Source: Seminavis robusta
Taxonomy: Eukaryota; Bacillariophyta; Bacillariophyceae; Naviculales; Naviculaceae
Direction: 5' to 3'
NCBI GenBank assembly: GCA_903772945.1
Contig: CAICTM010000046.1
Location: 1-64,000, forward strand
DNA length: 64,000 bases
Part shown: in pieces, positions 23,196-33,076 of the stretch
Numbering within the stretch: the first letter of the stretch is position 1
Layout of the letters: each line of letters opens with the position of its first letter
The notes under the pieces: model-generated
The model's database searches: none
What the model was told of the DNA's origin: nothing
What the model saw: the letters and a program-made list of their open reading frames with translations, nothing else
Program-made: the position numbers and the translations under genes

Positions 23196-24824
23196 CTACT
23201 CCACTCCATATCGACCTTCATTGTCACCAACCCATGAAGCTGGGTTGAGCATATCTGCCCGCAGCAGGGCAGTAGCTTCATTACGAGATCCGTTGTAAAA
23301 GTAGTTTTCCAGGTGTGGCAGCACAATGGAGCCTTGATCCAACTGCTCCGGAAGGGCTGTCAATGCTTCGCCATACTCCTCTGCAGACAATCCAGGACTG
23401 CTCCAAATGCCGCTATTTGAGAATCCTGCCAAGAAACGCATCTTGCCGTCAGCATCAATACAGTACAAGAAAACATTGTCACCAAAGGTTGTACTTAGGC
23501 TGAATGCACCCTCCACATCGGACCAAGTGTCTCCGTAGTCGACACCAGGTCCCATTCCAAAGAGATCACCTTGCTCAATGCCGTCTTCCGGTGTTGTCAT
23601 CTGAGGTGCCATGAAGCCATGAAGCCAGCGATGAAAAGACAGCGAAGAAAGGTTAGGAAATTGAAGAGCGAAGAGAAAGAACTACAAGATTTCGACCGAT
23701 TCAAAAAGCAAGCAGCCAACCTACCACCATTGTGCCTTCATTTGGCACTCCAGTCACCAATCCAGTTCCATTCCAGGCTTGATCGGTAACGAACAACTCC
23801 ATTCCACCTGGAATATCAAACATGGGCAAGAAGACGACTTCATCAGGATCTTTGGTATTGACCAAGAAGACAGGAACATCGCCTACTTGAATGGATCCAC
23901 AATCGTTTCTCATGTTGGTGGGAGCCATGGTGGGAAAGTCTTGAATGCAGGTAGGGAAGTCCTTGTTCCAGGTTCAATTCGTTCGGGTGCGCCAAACAAT
24001 GACTGTGCCAGTTGAGGGTAATCAATGAATGGATTGCGATTTCCTTGCCAACGAGAGCATGCCTTGTCATTGCGCAAGACTTCATCCTCGGTGGGAGGAT
24101 AGGCGTCATGCCATTCTAGCAATTGTGATTTATATCCCATGGCATTGATGAACGGACCACAATCTTGCAAATTCAACTGTTGATACCTTAAGTCCACGTA
24201 AAAGAGAGCCCTAGCAATCTCTCCACGGAAGCGTTGGGGGGGGCGTCCAAATCTTGCCATCTTGTGCGGTATCATTGGCTGTTTCGGTAGAGGCTGGGAC
24301 CACACACTCTGTCTGGAATTCGACCGTGTCACACATTCCAAAGGACAAATCTCCCTTGCTCATGAGTACCGTTGACTTGGCTGGTTTAATGTGATGCACA
24401 TCGGTAAAAGCTGGTGAGAAGGAATCATATCCTCGGTTTTGGGGCCACAATCGCTCAGCACTCCAGTAGAGTGGATTGGAATTGGGTTAATCATTAGCAT
24501 TGATATCTCGGTAGACCAGTCGAACCGTACCAGATTCATTACCTGGATGAAGGTTGATAATGGCCTTGTAGAGATCATCATGATCAAAGGTTTCGCCGTG
24601 TGTGGGAAGGATATTGCGATGTGTCTCCTTGATCAGTGAAGACAAATCTTCTTGCGTCCAGCTGGAAGGAGAACCTTCTTGCAGAAGACTGGCATAGTAT
24701 GTCTCAATATCACAGTTGTCGAACATAGTTGGAGTCATGGTTTTTGCATCCTGACCCACAGCGCTTGCTGCCATCAATGCTGCACTCAGCACTACCAGTA
24801 ATGTGTCAGATAGAATCTTCATTT
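23196..24824 (-). pseudogene. Secreted endonuclease I-like protein, inactivated
   Basis: Starts at 24824 with a signal peptide (MKILSDTLLVVLSAALMAASAVGQ). The homology follows extracellular endonuclease I: GTVRLVYRDI, a WPQNRG block, AFTDVHHIKPA, CDTVEFQTECVVP, RGEIARALFYVDLRY, LLEWHDAYPP and GNRNPFIDYPQLA. A C-terminal module follows (VPVFLVNTKDPDEVVFLPMFDIPGG...LFVTDQAWNG) and continues after an inferred intron (about 23725-23601) to the stop at 23196. Three breaks are seen: an in-frame TAA at 24487-24489; a frame change in a run of eight G at 24236-24243; and a further shift near 23968. In addition, the family's catalytic NREHxWP is AERLWP here (codon at 24451-24453), so the general-base His is replaced. 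The product would be a non-functional fragment unless the breaks are sequence errors; the His loss would remain. Confidence 0.75.
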
Positions 24825-25632
24825 TTCTCCTGCTTTCGCCAATCTTCCTCAATGAGAATGAATGCAGATTGCCACAAAATCAGGAACCAAACCAACCCAA
24901 ACTAACCAAGCCAGTAACCTATGTATACTCTAGTATGATATGTGACCTGCCAAGAAAGTTGCTCTCTTCTACTAGGCTCTATTTTAAATATAAAAAAAAT
25001 GAACGTCTAATAACGGATTCAGACGAGATGTGCTTGAGGACTACCCACGAGCTAGGGCTCGGGTATTTCCCACAGTCAAGTCTGCTCACCGGCCACACTG
25101 GCCTCCTGAGAGGGTGCGACGCCTGTTAGCTATCTAAGGATTTTAAGAGTATGATACAGTGCATGATAAGAGAAGACGCGAAGCTGAGGGCAGAACAGAT
25201 CGAGCAATGAGAGGGTTCGATCTAGCTACCAGTATGACTATCCCAGTAGAGAAAAGCACCGGAACCGTAGCTTTTCACCCATCCACACGGTTTTCGAAGG
25301 CCATGGCACCATGGCTGGCTTGCTTTGCCAATAGTAAAAGAGTACGGAAAAGGCGACACAGGTGTCAAAATGGGTTCTCGTTTTGGCCAAAAGAAACCAG
25401 AAGCCCTCATTTCTGAAGCCAAGTGGCCATTTCCTAATAACCTGCGAATCTGCCAAAACTAACCAGCTGAGAACAGAGAATAACGCATTAGCAAAACTTG
25501 AATTTTACCACATGGCAACCAAATTTTGCCCTCAACCGACTGAGGGTCTTTCACACTTTTGCCCCCACCAGACTGGGGGTCCTTCCAACTTTTATTGCCC
25601 CCACCAGACTGGGGGTTCTTCCAACTTTTATC
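24825..25632. other. Spacer with a short direct repeat
   Basis: No gene. Near the right end a unit of about 40 bp (TGCCCCCACCAGACTGGGGG followed by TCTTCCAACTTTTA-like sequence) occurs twice at about 25559-25630, just before the compound repeat region. Confidence 0.5.
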
Positions 25633-25990
25633 GGCAGGTGTGTATGTGTGCTAGTTAGTGTGTACGTCTCTGTGTGTGCTGGTTAGTGTGTACGTCCGTC
25701 ACATAACGGGAAGTTTCCCTTGTATGGAGCTGTGTTTAGTTTGACACAGTTAGGTAAAATTGAGAGACTGTGTTCAGTTGGACACAGTAGCTTTAAACAG
25801 TGTTCAGTTAAACACAATAGCAAAAATCGAGAGACTGTGTCCAACTGAACACAGTAGCTTGAAACCAGAACTGAGATTGAGATATAAGCCAACACATAAA
25901 ATTAAGAAGCTGTGTTTTGTTGGACACAGTACCAGCTGCAGTGCTCATGGAAGCTAGGTAGAAATTAGATGTAAGCTAACAATGAAATTG
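25633..25990 (+). repeat. Long direct repeat, left copy, with five 20-bp imperfect palindromes
   Basis: About 340 bp that recurs at 27091-27455 in the same orientation with only scattered differences. It opens with TGTGTGCTAGTTAGTGTGTACGT and contains five versions of a 20-bp imperfect palindrome, CTGTGTTCAGTTGGACACAG: 25730-25749, 25768-25787, about 25799-25817 (degenerate), 25835-25854 and 25910-25929. The fourth is the exact reverse complement of the second. The pairs could form hairpins or bind a dimeric protein. No coding frame is maintained. Confidence 0.65.
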
Positions 25991-26289
25991 ATTTGATATT
26001 TAGCTCCGAACTAATAGAAAGCTATTTTCTCAGCTGTATTGATGCTGCCAGTGTTCTTGTTCTGCCCTAGAGGCGTGTGGTGCTGGTGGTAACTGGAACA
26101 ACAACTCTGAGTCTGAATTTGAGTGGAAATAATAATGAGCTGCCGACTAGAAAGATCAGCCCAATACTTAAACCAATCAATTTGCTTTTGAGCTTCACTG
26201 CGATCATATGAGCTTAAAGAAAGTGATTTTGAAGATGTTTTTCTGTGCCTCAGCTTGAGCTTTCCATTGATAATAATACTCGGTGTATT

Positions 26290-26965
26290 TCATTGCCATT
26301 TTTGCAAATGTTCTTTCTCATCAGTACTGTTGTTCATTGTGGTTGTGGTTGTGGTTGTGGTTGTGCTTGTGCTTGTGCTTGTGCTTGCAGAAACCCTGCC
26401 AAAAAAAGCTCTGAATCCATGGTCATCTACCATAGTATCACGAGGATTGTTTTCCTTTCGATAATCATATTTTCGAGCATGTCTTCTGAACATAACTCCT
26501 GGTTGATTGCGATAATCTTCTGCAAGGCAGTCTAGTTCATCTTCTTGGATGCCATCCATTTTTTAAAGCCAATATCAGTTTCCTTCCAATGTTTTTTTGC
26601 TGCTTCTTTAAATTCTTTTTTTTTTTCAGAACAAAGGGGTGATTCTTCTCTTGTTTCTCACGTCTACTTCGCATTTTTTGCATGCCTTCCTTAGCTTTCT
26701 GTTTGTCAGCCTCGTGCTGTTCATTTGTTTGCTGCACACGCTTATCTCGCATTCTTTTCCAGTTTGCATTTAGCTCAGAGATATCGTTTGCTTGTCGACG
26801 TCTCTCTCGAAGCTTTTGAACTCTTTCTCTAGTGGCCGCCTTTATAGCATCCTTCTCTTCTTTTGACTGTTTTGCACGTATTACTCTCTTCCTGAGTCTG
26901 TCGGCCTCTCGCTTACCATCACGGAAACTCTTAGCGTGTTCCATAGATGAGTTAGTCTCTTCCAT
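26290..26965 (-). pseudogene. Very basic coiled-coil-like ORF(s) of unknown origin, probably frame-broken
   Basis: A frame from the ATG at 26965 encodes 142 residues rich in Arg, Lys and Glu (RVIRAKQSKEEKDAIKAA, RERVQKLRERRRQAND), likely one long helix. It ends at 26537 just after a poly-A/T tract. An overlapping frame, 26559-26290, continues with MDGIQEDELDCLAEDY and DDHGFRAFFGR, then a Ser/Thr run from a (GTTGTG)n microsatellite. The two frames together look like one gene with a frame change at or after the poly-A tract. The ORF lies between the two long direct repeats, as the body of a mobile element would. No recognised transposase, integrase or reverse transcriptase motif is visible, so no function is assigned. 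Confidence 0.4.
26339..26391 (+). repeat. (GTGGTT)/(GTGCTT) microsatellite
   Basis: Hexanucleotide run, TGTGGT units passing into TGTGCT units. On the minus strand it encodes the Ser/Thr run at the end of the basic ORF. Confidence 0.8.
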
Positions 26966-27004
26966 CTCTTTACTTTTGAATGTCTACATGTATTGATTTC
27001 TTTC

Positions 27005-27560
27005 TGAAGCGTTGAGGCGTTGAGGCCCCTGTAATAGCTGGATATTTTCTTAAAATCCAGGTGGGGGCTTCAGCCTCCGGCTGCCTGTTCTCGCTGTATG
27101 TGTGTGTGTGCTAGTTAGTGTGTACGTCTCTGTGTGTGCTGGTTAGTGTGTACGTCCGTCACATAAGGGGAAGTTTCCCTTGTATGGAGCTGTGTTTAGT
27201 TGGACACAGTTAGGTAAAATTGAGAGATTGTGTTCAGTTGGACACAGTAGCTTTAAACAGTGTTCAGTTAAACACAATAGCAAAAATCAAGAGACTGTGT
27301 CCAACTGAACACAGTAGCTTGAAACCGAAACTGAGATTGAGATATAAGCCAACACATAAAATTAAGAGGCGGTGTTTTGCTGGACACAGTCAGCTGCAGC
27401 ATGGGAGCTAGCTAGAAATTAGATGTAGGCTAACAATGAAATTGATTTGATATTCTATTTTCTATTGATTTCTTTGTGAAGCGTTGAGGCCCCTGTAATA
27501 GCTGGATATTTTCTTAAAATCCAGGTGGGGGCTTCAGCCTCCGGCTGCCTGTTCTTATCG
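27005..27560 (+). repeat. Tandem second unit of the compound repeat, including right long direct repeat
   Basis: A module with GAGGCCCCTGTAATAGCTGG, ATTTTCTTAAAATCC and GGCTTCAGCCTCCGGCTGCC occurs at about 27015-27087, before the right copy of the long direct repeat (27091-27455), and again at about 27480-27555 after it. A shorter version (GCATCAGCCTCCGGCTGTC) is at about 27938-27960. The GGCTTCAGCCTCCGGCTGCC part contains short self-complementary segments. The layout indicates repeated duplication of a unit of about 470 bp. Confidence 0.6.
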
Positions 27561-27561
27561 C

Positions 27562-27830
27562 TGTATGTGTATGTGTGTTAGTCTGTACGTCCGGCATAAA
27601 GGATGGGGTAAATAATAATTGTTAGTTGGTAAAATATACTCCGAGTACCAAACTATGTGTGTGTGCAAGTTAGTATGTACATCCGCCATAAAGGATGGGG
27701 TAAATAATAATTGTTAGCAGGTAAAACATACTCCGAGTACCAGAGTATGTGTGCAAGTTAGTCTGTACGTCCGTCATAAAGGATGAGGTAAATATTAATT
27801 GTTAGCTGGTAAAACATACTCCGAGTACCA
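27562..27830 (+). repeat. Three tandem units of about 88 bp
   Basis: Units start near 27562, 27652 and 27743. Each has TATGTGTG, TTAGT(C/A)TGTAC(G/A)TCC, CATAAAGGATG(G/A)GGTAAAT, AATTGTTAG and ATACTCCGAGTACCA. The first part matches the opening of the long direct repeats, so the families are related. No coding potential. Confidence 0.7.
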
Positions 27831-27860
27831 ATGTGTGTGTTTTGGTTGGCTATCGATAGA

Positions 27861-28410
27861 CTACAGTAGACTGTGTGTTCAGTTGAACACAGTGTTGGAT
27901 TTGGCCAAAGAATCAAATCTCTTTTTTGACAGTTGAGGGCATCAGCCTCCGGCTGTCTGTTCTTAATTAAACGGGTTTCTGACCCAAGATTGGTAGAAAA
28001 GAGCCCTGCACACTCCCGAGACTTGGAAGCAGAGGGTGACAAATGATTTTATTTCTTAGGCTCCCATTCTCGATCACTCCCACTGCCATGGCTCCGTCAT
28101 TCACATTTGACGGTCCATTGTCAGGAACGCATCGAATCGTCCAAGGCTCAGGAGGTTTTCCACACTATGATAGCTAGTACCGGCACTCTGGTGTCTATAC
28201 TCTTGCGTCTATTATGACTGAGTCTCTTATAAAAAGACTATGATGGTACTGTATGAAAAGTTCGCCGGAAAGGATGCGGTTTGCGGCTGTCGGGTGGGGC
28301 GGGGTGAGCTGTGGTTTGGCGGAAATGAATCCAATCAATGTCAGGTACTTGTTGTGTTGTGCTTTGGTTGAGCGAATCATTCAATCTATGGATCCGAGGG
28401 TTGCATTGCA
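27861..28410. other. Spacer between repeat region and succinyl-CoA synthetase gene
   Basis: Contains one more copy of the CTGTGT...ACACAG palindrome near 27870-27890 and the last GCCTCCGGC module. No gene was recognised. Confidence 0.5.
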
Positions 28411-29922
28411 TCACTCCGCACGACGATACATGAGCATGTCGTCGGTATCCTCGTCCTCGGTAAGCAAACAAGGCTGCTCACACTCATTGGCAATTTCCAC
28501 GACCTTGTGCGCCGCCGTGTCCCAATCGAGTTCCACCGTGAGCATTGGAATATTGGCCGCTTGGAGGAGTTCCAGGGCTAGCTCGGCATGGTTGCCCACC
28601 AGGCGCACCACTGTTGGTTTGTTGACCTTGCCTTTTTGAAAGGACGTGATCAGTACCTTGGCAATCAAGTCACATCGGACAATACCACCGAAAATGTTGA
28701 CAAAAATGGCCTTGACACTGTCATCGCAGTCGAGAACGTCAAAGGCTCCATCAATGGATACCGATTCGGCCGACCCTCCCACATCGAGAAAGCACGCCGG
28801 AGTGCCCCCATTCCTCTCGAGCAAGTCCATGGTGGCCATGGAGAGACCTGCGCCATTGACCAAGCATCCCACGTTGCCATCCATGGCCACATAGTTGAAG
28901 CAATACCGACTGGCATGGACTTCGCGTGGATCTTCTTGAGAGAAATCTCGTTGTGCAAATATGTGCGGATGCCGATCCTTGGCACGGTCGTCAATGACAA
29001 CCTTGGCATCGGCCACAATGAGCTTCCCTTGCGGGGTCTCTGCTAAGGGATTGATTTCGACTTGCAAGCTGTCCGTCTCGGTGTACATGTGGTAGAGGTC
29101 CCCAGCCAGTTGGACGCATTGGTCGTACAGTGGAGAGTCCACCGGGAATCCCAGATTGAAGGCAACATTGTGACATTGTTCATCAGTAATGCCGTTCCCA
29201 ATGTCAATGGATTGTGTAAAGATGAACTCTGGATGGGTCTCTGCCACCTCTTCAATAGAAGTTCCACCGCAGGGGCTTGCCACGAGGAGTGGACCACCCG
29301 ACTTGGGGTCGGAAATGATGGACAAGTAGAGTTCCCGGTCCAAGTCGAAGCATTCTCGCAATAGGACCTTGTGGCACGGTAAGCCATTGGGTGCCTGTTT
29401 CGTTATCAGATTGGCACCTAGCATGTGCGAGGCTACCTGTCGGGCTTGTAATGGGCTCTTGAGAAACTTGACGCCTCCTTGAAATCCATTGTCAAAGTGG
29501 CCCTTGCCGCGTCCACCCGTGAGGACCTGCGCTTTGATAATGGCGGCTGCATCCTTATTGTTGGCTTTGTCGGCTATGTGACGATTAGGAGAAAGCGAAA
29601 ATAAATGAGAACAACGGTACTGCATGCAATGACTCGACTCCCACAGAAGAAAAAAGGATTCTGATTGTTATCTTTCTCATGCTTGTCCTTCTTAACTTCG
29701 AAACAAGCAGGTAACTTACGAGGATTCAACTTTCTATAAATCTGTTCCGCATCTGCAGGTGTAGTTGCTGTGTAACATGTTGGCGTGGGAAGATTGTACG
29801 ATCTCATTAGCTCCATGGAGACATTATTCTTGAAGGTTGAGATTCCGAACACCCCCAATTGCCGCTGCGGCTAGGGCTCGTCGCTCCCTTGTCAACGTCT
29901 TGCGAAAGGTGGCAGTGAGCAT
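28411..29922 (-). CDS. Succinyl-CoA synthetase (succinate-CoA ligase) beta subunit, mitochondrial; frameshift near N-terminus
   Basis: TCA-cycle enzyme subunit with the ATP-grasp fold; it joins with the alpha subunit to interconvert succinyl-CoA and succinate with nucleotide phosphorylation. The 5' exon (29922-29720) starts MLTATFRKTLTRERRALAAA, a typical mitochondrial presequence, followed by VRNLNLQE, the usual mature start. The main exon is 29573-28411, joined by GT-AG. Landmarks: VLTGGRGKGHFDNGFQGGVK, EINPLAE, MDGNVGCLVNGAGLSMATMD, FLDVGGSAE and VNIFGGIVRCD. Just after LNLQE the frame hits TAA; the homology resumes one base later (NVSMELMRSYNLPTPT). One extra base near 29837-29840 would explain this, and without it the protein would be 454 residues. 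ADP versus GDP preference is not determined. Confidence 0.88.
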
Positions 29923-32900
29923 CTTGGCCTCGTCGCTCGCTCCCTGTACGGTACCGTAATAGCAAAGAAAAGAGATGTGTGTGGAGGAGAGAGGAGAAAG
30001 CTAGGTTTTGTGTTGTGTTGTGTTGTGTTGCTTGGCTGTCTCAATTGTTTCCTTTTTCTTTGTTGCCAATGACCCATGCATGCAAAGCTTCCTTTCAGAA
30101 TCCTTTTTTCTCCGAGGTACGTTCGGTTCGCTTCGCACATTTTCAAGAGATCTTTCGACGCCAATAAAATTCTTCTCGGGCTGGGAGTGCCACGGCAAAA
30201 CGATTGTTACCGAGTGACGAGTGCGTTGTGAACGGGTACCGGTGCAGTGCTCAGAACGTGGATAACGAACGCCTGCCAGTCATGGTTCAATCACAGCATC
30301 GAAAGCAGAACGGCACGGAACGATCTACCCCAGTATGTGAAGTATCGAAATTTAGAAAGCACGTTGGGTCCACGATCAGGTGTGGCACTCGACTGTGGTT
30401 CCCGTCGCCCCAATTAGCAGAGTGGGACAACTCGACTATGATGGCACTGCTGAATCAGTACGGTACGGTACAGTACAGTATGATCTTTGAGTGAAAGAGC
30501 GACGCTCAACGCTCATCAGTGGTTTCATTCTGTTGATTTGAACAGTGGCAAATGAATGATCACGCAAAATACAGAAAGATCTGCGACACCCAGGACCATG
30601 CAGCCAGTTCGCTCCTCATTCGGTGCATCGTGATTCGATTCAATTCCGTGTGCTTTTTACCACCAATGTCCCTGTTTGCTCTTTCTTTGCAGCTACGGTT
30701 TGCCGCTACAGTCGTAGTCTCTTGCTCGAGTCGAGTGTACGGTATACCGTACTAATAGTGCTGGTGGGGAGCAAGTTTACAGTAAGTTACTAGTAGTTAG
30801 CAATCTGGCCAAGACGGATGACGGACAGACGAGAGTCCCCAATCTGATTCATCCAGCCAGTGCTCTTCCACGAGGATCACCAACCTTGAGTCGCAGAGCC
30901 CATTGTTTTGTTTGTCTTGATCCACCTCTCTTCTATCGGTGTAACAAGACTGCTCTTTGGTTGCTTCCATCAGTGTAAATGCCTTGATAGCTAATAGACA
31001 CCATCATTAGTAGCTGTCTACCATCTACATCAATCCCACTGCCGTTGCTGTGTTTCTTCTCCTCGGCCCTTTTCTTTTTCTCTCCCATCAATCCAGCGAG
31101 CAAAGAAGTACATCCCGTCATTGGGATCAATCCAACCGAACCCAACCCTGGGAAAACCTCCAGTGTACCACTCTCCCATTAACTCCACTCAATCTATTTG
31201 CAATCTCCGTGGAAATTTTCCTTGTAGTGGCAGCGATCCACTACTTCCACAACCGACCAATCAATTTCTCGAGTACCGTCACTACAACCGTCGTTGGCAG
31301 CATTTCAACCCCAAAATGGGACCATAATTCAGCATCCTTCCCACTTCCACCATATCCTGTCTCTACTACTACTACCGTGACAGCCAATTTCTACACAACC
31401 AGTAGTCAATAAATTTCTATTTCCTCGGGAGGTACTACCAGCATCGATTGTCAGCACTCCAACTCCACCCCGGCACTCCGCCCATCCATCCTCCCAGAAA
31501 TTGTTCCCTTAGCCCAGCAGCTTTTCCATCAGTGCATTCTTTTTGATGCCAGCCTATTCATTCTTCCAGCCATCTAGGCATCCAGCAATCCTTTATTCCC
31601 TCATTTTATGGATCCAACAGTCCATCAGCCCATCCTTCAGCCCCTCCATCCTTTCCACAACCTATCCATCATTCACTGCATCAGCCAATCAATCAAGCAG
31701 TTCATCCGTCAGTCAATCCACCAGCCCATTCTTCAGCTCATCCATCAATTAATTATTCCATCAGACTACCTTCACTCCATCAGACTACCAATCAGTTATC
31801 AGTCCATTGCACCACCATTCAATCCATGTATCTACAAGTGTAGACGTCAATCCACCAGTCCAACAATCAGTTCATCCTAGATCACTCCAACAGCCTAGCA
31901 ACCCAGCAGTCCATTCATCAAACCATCCACTACTTCATTATCCCATCACCAGCCTATTAATCAATCACCATCCAGCAGTCCATCCACCAATCGACCCATC
32001 AGTTATCAGTTCATCCATCCAAGCTGTGGTTTGACAGTTCCGACCAACTATGGTACGGCAACTACGTCCTGGTACCAGTAGCTATCATAGTTGAATGAGG
32101 TCCTTGCGATCGCTGCGCAAATATTTGACAGACACCATGAGCTCACGCCTCGCGATTAAGAAAGTGCATGTGATATAAATGCATTGGGCAATGAAATGCA
32201 AAAGTGCCTTTCTACAGTAACAAGAATGATGGATGGATGGATGGATGGATGGATGGATGACATCTATCTTGATTACATTACAGACAGGCAAGGCAGCCCA
32301 TGGTTTACAGTCGAGCAAGGCAAGAAAGATGAGTATCATACGAGGAGAGACTCGACTCGACTCTGGCTCCACCACCAACTCGACTCGACGCGGATTCGCC
32401 CCAGATGGCTGGCTGGCTGGCTGGCTGGCACAGAGTGAGTGGATGCATCAATTCAAGGGCACACATTACACAAAAAGCGCCCGACCAATGCATGCAAACT
32501 TGAGACAACAGGTTGCTTTTTATTTACATGTATGTAACCAACTTTGTGTGATACTACTGTACTGTACTGTACTGTACTGTACTGTAGCTATGATAGCCAG
32601 CCAGCCATGCAGATGGCAATGGAGCCAACTCTTGAAGAAAAGCAAGTTCACCGTGCCGAGTCTCAGTCGAGTCAGGCTCTAGCTACCAGTACAACTGTAG
32701 CTAGCTAGCTAGCGCTGGTCCACCATGGACTTGTCGTCGTCGTCCGTCACGGTACCGGTGTGAAATTTTCAAATGGTTCAATGCTAGGGAGTATGGGAAT
32801 ATTGGGTCAATGCATCAGATTTATGGCGTCATTGTTTCGCTAAACCCTAGCTTTATCCCTATATTTACCTGAACTACCATCTTTGGATCCATTTGGTTCG

Positions 32901-33076
32901 TTGGCGGACGAACAGATCGATTGGCGTCTCCTTCGCCGTCACAACTGTTCAAAATCTTTTTCCATCAAGGACAAGAGAAGAACAATTACTACAGCAACTA
33001 TAGCAACTATAGCAGAAGCAGAGAGTATAGAGAGACAAGAGACAGACTGACTGAGCTCTAGAGAAGAGTAGAGAAG
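29923..33076. other. Long gene-free spacer with microsatellites and a CATC-rich low-complexity block
   Basis: About 3.15 kb upstream of the giant RdRP gene. Contents: GTGTT pentamers (about 30009-30030); a degenerate block rich in CCATCA/CCATCC/CAATCA from about 31545 to 32030; (GGAT)n at 32229-32258; (GGCT)n at about 32406-32430; and (GTACT)n at about 32558-32586. Open frames here are repeat-derived or have no family features. Confidence 0.6.
32229..32258 (+). repeat. (GGAT)n microsatellite
   Basis: Perfect tetranucleotide run of about seven units; (GGCT)n and (GTACT)n runs follow within 350 bp. Confidence 0.85.

Noticed and set aside
25633-27455. Long direct repeats as a CRISPR-like array or classical LTR retrotransposon
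   Set aside because: Repeats and spacers do not have the regular short pattern of CRISPR, the genome is eukaryotic, and no gag, protease, integrase or reverse transcriptase domain lies between the repeats.
31545-32030. Ser/His/Pro-rich ORFs
   Set aside because: Low-complexity CATC/CAATC sequence with no conserved start, splice pattern or family match.
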